Of a stretch of DNA of 31,226 nt, positions 1 through 6,439 are shown in pieces. Both the position numbers and the translations under genes were made by a program. The DNA is from Micavibrio_B sp044238965 (GTDB lineage: Bacteria; Pseudomonadota; Alphaproteobacteria; Micavibrionales; Micavibrionaceae). The stretch's first letter is position 1. Every line of letters starts with the position of its first letter. The notes under the pieces were generated by a model. It was given only the letters and a program-made list of their open reading frames with translations, was not told where the DNA came from and did not search any database. The stretch lies in assembly GCA_044238965.1 (NCBI GenBank), contig JBIICJ010000014.1, positions 1-31,226 of the forward strand, in the 5' to 3' direction.

Positions 1-459
1 GATGATACAGATAATATTGGGCGTGAATTTTCAAAAATGAGGCATATCATTTCAAAAATACCAATTATTATTTTTAATGGATCTTCTGAACATTCAATAA
101 CAATATTGACTATTGAAGAAGGCGCTACGGATATTATTAGCCAGGAGCAAATAGATATAGATCCAAATCGATTAATACAATCAATAGAACACTCTTTAAT
201 TCGCAGTAAAATAGTTCAGAATGAAGATAGAAAAAATATAGAAAAAATGAAAAAGATGAAAGACATGCAGAGAAAAAACGCAATTATAGCTAACGATATG
301 CGGGTTATATCCTTAAAAAAATCGCGTGATATCAATATATCTTTGCATAAAAACTATGAGGATATTTTTAAAAGAAATGAACAAAAAACTATTCAGGAAT
401 TAAAAGACAAAGATCAACTAATTGCTTGGTTATGTGGAAGTTACTCTGTAAATCAATAA
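1..459 (+). CDS. Degenerate response-regulator receiver protein with charged C-terminal helix (5'-truncated)
   Basis: The frame is open from base 1, so the gene begins before the window; the ATG at 37 is probably internal. The visible first 70 or so residues follow the C-terminal half of a CheY-like receiver: a hydrophobic strand (IPIIIFNG), a helix ending in EEGATDII, and a last helix (NRLIQSIEHSLIRS). The rest is a Lys/Glu-rich, probably coiled-coil tail of about 80 residues with no DNA-binding or enzymatic motif I recognise. Where receivers carry the Thr/Ser switch residue there is Asn (FNG), and where they carry the conserved Lys there is ISQEQ, so this half looks unable to do normal phosphotransfer. 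The aspartate region lies outside the window. It is AT-rich like the next three genes. Family assignment is by pattern only; the function is unknown. Confidence 0.6.
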   Translation, partial: DDTDNIGREFSKMRHIISKIPIIIFNGSSEHSITILTIEEGATDIISQEQIDIDPNRLIQSIEHSLIRSKIVQNEDRKNIEKMKKMKDMQRKNAIIANDMRVISLKKSRDINISLHKNYEDIFKRNEQKTIQELKDKDQLIAWLCGSYSVNQ

Positions 460-497
460 AGAATTTATAAATAATATAAACAGAATTGGATATTGTT

Positions 498-908
498 ATG
501 AAGATTAAAGATGTTATGAGTACGAATGTTGAAATTGGGAATCCCAATACACCTTTGTATGAAATCGCACAAAAAATGGAAAAAAGTGATTGTGGTTCGG
601 TGATTATTGTCCACGATGATCGTCTTGTGGGCATGATTACTGACCGGGATATTGCAATCCGTTGTGTCGCAAAATCACATGATCCATCAGATACGATTGC
701 AGAGCAAGTTATGACACCAGAAATATTATATTGTTTTGATACTGATCTTGCTGATGATGTAACACGTAATATGGGGGAAAATAAAGTTCGTCGATTGCCT
801 GTATTGGATAAAGATAAAAGATTAGTTGGCATCGTATCCTTAGGTGATTTAGCTTCACATTCAAATCATAAATTATGTGGTGAAACATTGGGACAAATCT
901 GCGCATAA
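498..908 (+). CDS. Tandem CBS-domain protein
   Basis: A 136-residue soluble protein made of two CBS domains (about residues 4-60 and 70-125). The first opens with the typical KIKDVMS and contains VGMITDRDIAIR; the second has EQVMTP and LVGIVSLGDLA. Stand-alone CBS pairs bind adenine nucleotides (AMP, ATP, S-adenosylmethionine) and act as energy or redox sensors; the ligand cannot be read from this sequence. There is no signal peptide or membrane segment. I chose the ATG at 498; an in-frame TTG at 486 would add four residues, but the only ribosome-binding-like GGA (488-490) is well placed for 498. It lies 38 nt after the receiver gene and 95 nt before the next regulator, so it could share a transcript with either. 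The domain call is firm, the role open. Confidence 0.88.
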   Translation: MKIKDVMSTNVEIGNPNTPLYEIAQKMEKSDCGSVIIVHDDRLVGMITDRDIAIRCVAKSHDPSDTIAEQVMTPEILYCFDTDLADDVTRNMGENKVRRLPVLDKDKRLVGIVSLGDLASHSNHKLCGETLGQICA

Positions 909-1003
909 AAGATTATCAGAATAAAAAATATCTAATATTCAGAATTATTGTATATCAATAAAAACCTATCTTAATACATCAATAACTGTTATAAGAGCGG
1001 CAT

Positions 1004-1738
1004 ATGCAAAGTTTAAAAAATACAATCTTAGTAGTTGATACAGAGATTCAAACCTATAAAATTTTAGATATTATACTTGATAAAAAAGATTTTGATGTCA
1101 TTGAATGTCACTCTGGTAAGCAAGCCATTCGCTTGTGTGTATCAGTAAAGCCAAACATTATACTATTGAATCTGGATATGCCTGATATGGATGGTAAAGA
1201 TATAATTGCTAGTATACGTGAATGGTCACAGGTTCCTTTTATTATTATCTCAGCGCATCATAGTAATGAAGATATTATAAATGGCTTAAACATGGGCGCC
1301 GATGATTACGTTATCAAACCATTTAATGTTGATGTATTGCGTGCTCGTGTAAACGCGTCACTTCGGAAATCTACCATACAGGAAGAAGGGCAACCGGAAC
1401 TGACGAATGGGCCTTTACGAATTGATCTGGTCCGTCACAAGGTATTTTTACATGAAGAGCTGATATCCTTTACGCCAAAAGAATATAATTTACTCCGCTA
1501 TTTTATAACTAACTCTGGTAAAATGTTAACTCACAGAGATATTTTATTAAATGTATGGGGAGCAGGACATAGTGACGATACACAGTATTTACGAGTCTTC
1601 GTTGGGCAATTACGAGAAAAAATTGAAATTGATCCAGCCAATCCAAAAATTATTACTACGGAATTAGGAATTGGTTACAGAATGGAGTTACTATCACAGC
1701 AACTACCTTCAGAATCTCAGGGTGAGCTTAATATTTAG
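1004..1738 (+). CDS. KdpE/OmpR-family response regulator with Asn at the phospho-acceptor site
   Basis: A 244-residue transcription factor with an N-terminal receiver (about 6-122) and a C-terminal winged helix (about 146-232; FTPKEYNLLRYF, then DTQYLRVFVGQLREKIE and GIGYRM, as in KdpE). The receiver keeps Asp12, the Ser switch residue (FIIISAHH) and the Lys of YVIKPF. The second acidic-pocket residue is Thr13, and the phospho-acceptor position is Asn56 (LLNLDMPDMDG against the usual LDLxLPDxDG); Asp58 is shifted by two. The aat codon is at 1169-1171. This predicts a regulator that does not receive phosphate normally and may be constitutively active or controlled by ligand or partner. No histidine kinase adjoins it. 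An AAGAG ribosome-binding site precedes the ATG. Its stop is 7 nt from the next ATG, so it is co-transcribed with the lipid A deacylase. The true target genes are unknown. Confidence 0.88.
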   Translation: MQSLKNTILVVDTEIQTYKILDIILDKKDFDVIECHSGKQAIRLCVSVKPNIILLNLDMPDMDGKDIIASIREWSQVPFIIISAHHSNEDIINGLNMGADDYVIKPFNVDVLRARVNASLRKSTIQEEGQPELTNGPLRIDLVRHKVFLHEELISFTPKEYNLLRYFITNSGKMLTHRDILLNVWGAGHSDDTQYLRVFVGQLREKIEIDPANPKIITTELGIGYRMELLSQQLPSESQGELNI

Positions 1739-1745
1739 GAAACAA

Positions 1746-2804
1746 ATGATTTTATTTAAAAAATATAATTCTTTTTATGTTATTCTGATACTATCCTTAT
1801 TGTTATTTTGCTCGATTGCCAATGCAGAAATTGAGCAAGTGCAACAAAAATCACTGCCAAATAGTATAGCTAAAAGTTCACAAAAAGATTTGGTGACATT
1901 GATTATAGAGAATGATTCAATTGGTGGGGGTACAGATAATAATTATACCAGTGGTGTTGCTTTGCACTTTATTCATAGTGATGCAAAATTTCCGCGCATT
2001 GCTCATAAAATTGATAAGCTCATTCCTAGTTTTGAAATAAATAGCACGTCAAATATATATTATACTTTTGGTCAAAATATTTATACACCACGGGATACGC
2101 AAAATACGCAGGTAGATTTAAATGATCGTCCATGGGCTGGATACTTATATGGATCTTTAGGTATGATGACATTAACTGGCAATCATAGCGATGAAGTTGA
2201 GGCAACAATTGGGGTGATAGGGCCTGCGTCATTGGCAGAGCACACACAAAAATTTGTTCATAAATATATCACTGACAGTGATGAACCTATGGGGTGGGAT
2301 AACCAATTAAAAAATGAGCCCGTATTTTCTTTGGCATGGCAGCGAAGTTGGCCACGTTATATTAGTGGTGAATTGGCTGATGGATTTTGGTCTATAAAGC
2401 CACACACAGGTTTAACGGTTGGAACTTTGCGGAGTTATGCGGCGGCAGGGGCATCAATTAGTCTTCGTCCTTCGGATGATAAATGGCAAGATAATCCAAT
2501 TCGCGTGCGGCCAACAATGCCAGGTACTGGTTTATTTGAAACTGATAATGATAATCTGAATTGGAATTTATTCGCAGGGATTGAAGGGCGCGCTGTTGCA
2601 AATGATGTATTTTTAGATGGAAATAATTTTACCACCAGTTATAGCGTGGATAAGAAGCCATTTGTCGCGGATGCTTCTGCTGGCATTTCGTTTACTTTAT
2701 TTGAAACTAGAATGAGTTATACATTAGTCTATCGTACAAAGGAATTTGAGACCCAAGACAGTCCAGAGGTATTCGGTACATTCAGTGTGGGTATGAAATT
2801 TTAA
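1746..2804 (+). CDS. LpxR-type lipid A 3'-O-deacylase (DUF2219 family)
   Basis: A predicted outer-membrane beta-barrel of 352 residues. LpxR removes the 3'-acyloxyacyl chain of lipid A at the outer leaflet, using Ca2+. Residues 1-27 form a signal peptide ending in SIANA. The family signature is clear: IIENDSIGGGTDNNYTSG (Asn56 and Asp57 correspond to the active-site pair), GQNIYTPRDTQ, NDRPWAGYLYGSLG, GVIGPASLAEHTQKFVH (His172 aligns with the catalytic His), GWDNQLKNEP, and a C-terminus ending in Phe as barrels do. The reading frame extends upstream to 1671, but the ATG at 1746 starts the signal peptide and has AGGA at 1737-1740, overlapping the previous stop. It forms an operon with the atypical regulator and ends at the hairpin at 2823-2861. 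Family membership is firm; activity on this organism's lipid A is inferred. Confidence 0.87.
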   Translation: MILFKKYNSFYVILILSLLLFCSIANAEIEQVQQKSLPNSIAKSSQKDLVTLIIENDSIGGGTDNNYTSGVALHFIHSDAKFPRIAHKIDKLIPSFEINSTSNIYYTFGQNIYTPRDTQNTQVDLNDRPWAGYLYGSLGMMTLTGNHSDEVEATIGVIGPASLAEHTQKFVHKYITDSDEPMGWDNQLKNEPVFSLAWQRSWPRYISGELADGFWSIKPHTGLTVGTLRSYAAAGASISLRPSDDKWQDNPIRVRPTMPGTGLFETDNDNLNWNLFAGIEGRAVANDVFLDGNNFTTSYSVDKKPFVADASAGISFTLFETRMSYTLVYRTKEFETQDSPEVFGTFSVGMKF

Positions 2805-2822
2805 CGACATGAATATTATCAT

Positions 2823-2861
2823 AAAAAGGACATTCTGATCGAAAACCAGAATGTCCTTTTT
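2823..2861. terminator. Bidirectional intrinsic terminator between lpxR-like gene and katG
   Basis: A perfect 15-bp inverted repeat, AAAAAGGACATTCTG (2823-2837) with CAGAATGTCCTTTTT (2847-2861), separated by a 9-nt loop. A/T runs at both ends supply a U-tract in either direction. It sits 18 nt after the lpxR-like stop and 17 nt after the katG stop, so it can serve both converging genes. Confidence 0.92.
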
Positions 2862-2878
2862 AAATAGTTTAAAAAATA

Positions 2879-5047
2879 TTATGCGCCAGTAATGTCGAAT
2901 CGATCGGCATTCATTACTTTTGTCCATGCGTTTACAAAATCATGAACAAATTTTTCTTTGTTATCATCTTGTGCATAGATTTCGGCATAAGAACGAAGAA
3001 CTGAATTCGACCCGAATACTAAATCAACGCGCGTTGCAGTCCATTTAACTGCCGATGTTTTACGATCACAAATCTCGTAAAGATTTTGTCCCTTTGGTTT
3101 CCATGTGTAATTCATGTCCGTAAGGTTTGTAAAAAAGTCATTTGTTAAAGCGCCAACACGATCTGTGAATACGCCGTGGTTTGTATTGCCATGGTTTGTT
3201 CCTAGAACGCGCATACCACCAATTAGAACAACCATTTCATGGGCTGTTAATCCCATCAATTGAGTACGATCTAATAAAAGTTCTTCAGGGCTAACTGAAT
3301 AATCTTTTTTAACCCAGTTGCGATATCCATCATGGATGGGTTCAAGAGGAGCAAAGGAGTGAGCATCCGTCATTTCAACTGTAGCATCACCACGCCCCGT
3401 TGCAAACGGAACGGTAATATCAAACCCAGCTGCTTTGGCGGCCATCTCAACACCAATATTACCAGCAAGCACAATCACATCGGCAATGCTGGCACCTGTT
3501 TGCGCAGCAATCGGCTCGAGTACTGCGAGTACTTTTGCAAGGCGGGTTGGTTCATTTCCTTCCCAATCTTTTTGCGGAGCGAGGCGAATACGTGCCCCAT
3601 TTGCGCCACCACGCATGTCAGATCCGCGGAATGTGCGTGCACTATCCCATGCGGTGGTTACCATGTCGCTGATGCTCAAACCACTATTTGAAATTAATGT
3701 TTTAACAGCTGAAATATCATAATCTTTGCGTCCAGCTGGAACAGGATCTTGCCAAATTAAATCTTCCTGTGGAATTTCAGGTCCGATATAACGGACTTTG
3801 GGTCCCATATCACGGTGCGTTAGTTTGAACCATGCACGTGCAAAGACTTTGGAAAAATATTCTGGATCTTTATAGAATCGTTCTGAAATCTGTCTATAGA
3901 TCGGATCCTTGATCATCGCTATATCAGCATCCGTCATAATTGGATTACGGCGAATGGATGGGTCTTGCGCATCAACAGGTTTATCTTCTTCTTTAATATT
4001 AATTGGCTCCCACTGCCATGCGCCTGCGGGTGATTTTTTCAACTCCCAATCATAAGTAAAGAGAAGATAGAAATAACCATTATCCCATTTGGTTGGATTG
4101 GTTGTCCATGCACCTTCGAGGCCACTGGTAATCGTATCACGACCACAACCTGTGCCATTTTTATTGTGCCAACCTAATCCTTGCTCTTCGATAGAGGCGG
4201 CCTCTGGTTCGGGGCCAATCAAACTCGCATCACCATTACCATGACATTTTCCAACCGTGTGACCACCCGCGGCCAAGGCAACTGTTTCTTCATCATCCAT
4301 TGCCATACGTGCAAAAGTAAGGCGAACATCATGCGCTGTTTTTAATGGATCGGGATTTCCATTTACACCTTGTGGGTTCACGTAAATCAAACCCATTTGA
4401 ACGGCGGCCAGAGGATTTTCTAATGATTGACGATCATCACCATCATAACGCGTTGACCCTAACCATTCTTTTTCTGATCCCCAATAAACATCTTTTTCAG
4501 GGTGCCATATATCTTCGCGGCCAAAGGCAAACCCGTATGTTTTTAAGCCCATTGATTCATAGGCAACATTACCTGCCAAAATAATTAAATCGGCCCAGCT
4601 AATTTTATTGCCATACTTCTTTTTAATCGGCCATAAAAGGCGGCGTGCTTTATCAAGGTTTGCGTTATCGGGCCATGAATTTAAAGGTGCGAAGCGTTGA
4701 TTACCTGTCCCGCCACCACCGCGACCATCCGAAATACGGTACGATCCCGCAGCGTGCCACGCCATACGGATCATTAATCCGCCATAATGTCCCCAATCGG
4801 CTGGCCACCATTCTTGGCTGTCAGTCATTAATGCATGGAGATCTTTTTTGAGTGAAACAACATCAAGTTTTTTGACTTCTTCGCGATAGTTAAATTTTTC
4901 GCCCATCGGATTTGTTTTGCTGTCATGTTGGTGCAAGATATCGAGATTGAGAGATTTAGGCCACCACTCCATATTGTTGGTTTCAACTTTTGTATTTGCG
5001 CCATGCATAACAGGGCATTTCCCACTTGTTGCATTATTATTTTTCAT
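2879..5047 (-). CDS. katG: Catalase-peroxidase KatG
   Basis: A haem enzyme of 722 residues (the usual length) that breaks down hydrogen peroxide by catalase and peroxidase activity in the cytoplasm. Distal-pocket residues are Arg94, Trp97 and His98 (RMAWHAAG). Tyr222 (LIYVNPQG) and Met248 (RMAMDDEE) complete the Trp-Tyr-Met cofactor with Trp97, and the proximal haem ligand is His263 (GGHTVGK). The C-terminal duplicated domain is complete. There is no signal peptide, unlike secreted KatG types. A GGAG ribosome-binding site (complement of 5053-5056) precedes the ATG at 5047. It is a single-gene unit: the upstream gene on the same strand ends 222 nt away and the downstream end is closed by the hairpin. 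A 13-bp palindrome lies 38 bp before the start; no convincing OxyR site was found. Confidence 0.97.
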   Translation of the reverse strand: MKNNNATSGKCPVMHGANTKVETNNMEWWPKSLNLDILHQHDSKTNPMGEKFNYREEVKKLDVVSLKKDLHALMTDSQEWWPADWGHYGGLMIRMAWHAAGSYRISDGRGGGGTGNQRFAPLNSWPDNANLDKARRLLWPIKKKYGNKISWADLIILAGNVAYESMGLKTYGFAFGREDIWHPEKDVYWGSEKEWLGSTRYDGDDRQSLENPLAAVQMGLIYVNPQGVNGNPDPLKTAHDVRLTFARMAMDDEETVALAAGGHTVGKCHGNGDASLIGPEPEAASIEEQGLGWHNKNGTGCGRDTITSGLEGAWTTNPTKWDNGYFYLLFTYDWELKKSPAGAWQWEPINIKEEDKPVDAQDPSIRRNPIMTDADIAMIKDPIYRQISERFYKDPEYFSKVFARAWFKLTHRDMGPKVRYIGPEIPQEDLIWQDPVPAGRKDYDISAVKTLISNSGLSISDMVTTAWDSARTFRGSDMRGGANGARIRLAPQKDWEGNEPTRLAKVLAVLEPIAAQTGASIADVIVLAGNIGVEMAAKAAGFDITVPFATGRGDATVEMTDAHSFAPLEPIHDGYRNWVKKDYSVSPEELLLDRTQLMGLTAHEMVVLIGGMRVLGTNHGNTNHGVFTDRVGALTNDFFTNLTDMNYTWKPKGQNLYEICDRKTSAVKWTATRVDLVFGSNSVLRSYAEIYAQDDNKEKFVHDFVNAWTKVMNADRFDITGA

Positions 5048-5084
5048 GTGATCTCCGTTTGTATTGCGGTTAATAAATAGGTTG

Positions 5085-5097
5085 CACTAACTTAGTG
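5085..5097. promoter_or_regulatory. Palindrome upstream of katG, possible operator
   Basis: CACTAA-C-TTAGTG, 6-bp perfect arms around one base, 38-50 bp before the katG ATG. This is where an operator or promoter-proximal site would be expected. It does not match the four-part OxyR pattern or a standard Fur box, so the binding protein is unknown. It could be chance. Confidence 0.35.
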
Positions 5098-5269
5098 ATC
5101 GATAATCCAAATTCATCCCCCCGTCCAGATGAAACGATAAATATTCACTGATTTATGTGATTAATTCAGAAAGCGGAGTAAAAATAACTAGTTATTGGAA
5201 ATCAGAGTGAGCAATTTGATTAACAACAATGCCCACATTCATCTTACTAAATTTCCTCATTTGGTCATT

Positions 5270-6106
5270 TCAAAAATATTTAGCATGCCATTCCAGATGA
5301 TCATTGATGAAAGATTGAATAAAGAAATAGCTGTGATCATACCCATCATGCATGCGAAGGGTGAGGGATTGTCCCGCTTTTTCACATGCGTCTTTAAATA
5401 AATGCGGTTTTAAATTTTTCTCTAAAAATTGATCGGCTGTTCCTTGGTCAATCAAAATCGGCATATTTGTTTTTGCGTGTAGTGATGTTGCCACCAATTC
5501 GCATGCATCATGTTGCTTCCATATATTTTCATCGTTACCTAAATAACTCGTCAATGCTCTTTGTCCCCATGCAACTGATGTGGGATGAACAATTGGGGCA
5601 AAGGCCGAACATGATCGAAATAAGTTTGGATGGCGGAAATAGAAAATCAATGCGCCGTGACCGCCCATGGAATGCCCCATGATGGATTTGCGCGCGCTAT
5701 CCAAACCAAATTCGGTTTCTACAAACGGCAATAATTCGCGAATGATATATGATTCCATTCGGAAATTTTTATCCCATGGTGATTGCGTGGCATCAACATA
5801 AAACCCCGCGCCTTGGCCTAAATCATATGATTCATCATCGGGGATATCGGTGCCGCGTGGTGATGTATCGGGGGCGAGAATGGCAATACCTAACTCTGCC
5901 GCTTTTTGATAAGCATGGGCCTTGGTGGTAAAATTATCTTCGGTGCATGTCAGGCCAGATAAATAAATAATATATGGAATTTTACCCTGAACATTTGGCG
6001 GTAAAAATAATGAAAACCGCATCGGCGTTTTTGTTTCAACACTTTGGTGAACATAATATCCAACTGTTCCGCCAAAACATTTATGTGATTTGTCTGCGTT
6101 GATCAT
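5270..6106 (-). CDS. fghA: S-formylglutathione hydrolase
   Basis: A 278-residue serine esterase of the esterase D / FrmB family. It hydrolyses S-formylglutathione to formate and glutathione, the second step of glutathione-dependent formaldehyde oxidation. The alpha/beta-hydrolase triad is visible: Ser146 in GHSMGG, Asp225 in DQGTADQF and His258 in DGYDHSYFF; LSGLTCTEDNF (oxyanion region) and the family's SPRGTDIPDD are present. Length and ends match the family. The ATG at 6106 lies 2 nt after the stop of the alcohol-dehydrogenase scar and has no strong ribosome-binding site of its own, which suggests translational coupling to the upstream reading frame. The usual partner enzyme, class III alcohol dehydrogenase, is reduced to that scar here, so the substrate must come from another locus or the role has shifted. 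Confidence 0.96.
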   Translation of the reverse strand: MINADKSHKCFGGTVGYYVHQSVETKTPMRFSLFLPPNVQGKIPYIIYLSGLTCTEDNFTTKAHAYQKAAELGIAILAPDTSPRGTDIPDDESYDLGQGAGFYVDATQSPWDKNFRMESYIIRELLPFVETEFGLDSARKSIMGHSMGGHGALIFYFRHPNLFRSCSAFAPIVHPTSVAWGQRALTSYLGNDENIWKQHDACELVATSLHAKTNMPILIDQGTADQFLEKNLKPHLFKDACEKAGQSLTLRMHDGYDHSYFFIQSFINDHLEWHAKYF

Positions 6107-6108
6107 GG

Positions 6109-6264
6109 TTAATACTTTATCACACTGCGGATTGATTTACCTTCATGACCTAAAATAGCAGGGAAGGCACCTTCGGGATCATCGTCTTTGGGGCCTTCAA
6201 GATCCACCATTTCAATTTCGTGTGGCGCGCCAGCTTTGATCGCGATTGCGGCTTTTGCTTTCAT
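6109..6264 (-). pseudogene. 51-codon in-frame remnant of class III alcohol dehydrogenase (adhC/frmA)
   Basis: Reading the complement from the ATG at 6264 gives a 51-residue frame with a good ribosome-binding site (GGAAA, complement of 6272-6276). Residues 1-26 follow the start of S-(hydroxymethyl)glutathione dehydrogenase, ending VDLEGPK. Residues 27-42 (DDDPEGAFPAILGHEG) match the segment normally about 25 residues further on. Residues 40-51 (HEGKSIRSVIKY) match the extreme C-terminus of the same enzyme. Two internal stretches are therefore gone, about 320 residues in all, taking the zinc cysteines and the NAD-binding Rossmann fold, while frame, start and stop survive. The second junction falls on an HEG that occurs at both places in intact enzymes, as expected for deletion between short repeats. 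The stop is 2 nt before fghA, the normal adhC-fghA order. It cannot be an active dehydrogenase. It may still be translated, or may reflect a misassembly. Confidence 0.85.
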
Positions 6265-6439
6265 ATTAAGATTTCCAATGGTTAAAATATGAGCCGTATA
6301 TTAAGGAGTATAGGTGCAAAAGCAATTATAACGTAGGAATACACACAACCAAGAGTTGTAATTATGTATAATTGGTCCTGTGGAAAAGTTCGGTCGAAAA
6401 AAGTGGACATAATTATTTGAAATGGAGTATTGTCCCCCT

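Noticed and set aside
389..832. Open frame on the minus strand opposite the CBS gene.
   Set aside because: It is antisense to a clearly coding CBS-domain gene, has no family resemblance and no ribosome-binding site.
5048..5269. Possible OxyR-type ATAG-N7-CTAT repeats upstream of katG.
   Set aside because: Only one ATAG element (5077-5080) fits; the other three quarters do not match.
6379..6389. ACTTTTCCACA (minus strand) before the Sel1 gene and the same 11-mer at 14430-14440 before the transglycosylase; resembles a loose DnaA box.
   Set aside because: Two copies 8 kb apart in opposite orientation, each single and imperfect against TTATCCACA, with no box cluster or AT-rich unwinding region; no origin is supported.
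6422..6439. Upstream ATG at 6422 as start of the Sel1-repeat gene.
   Set aside because: No ribosome-binding site precedes it, while GGAG at 6424-6427 serves the ATG at 6440.
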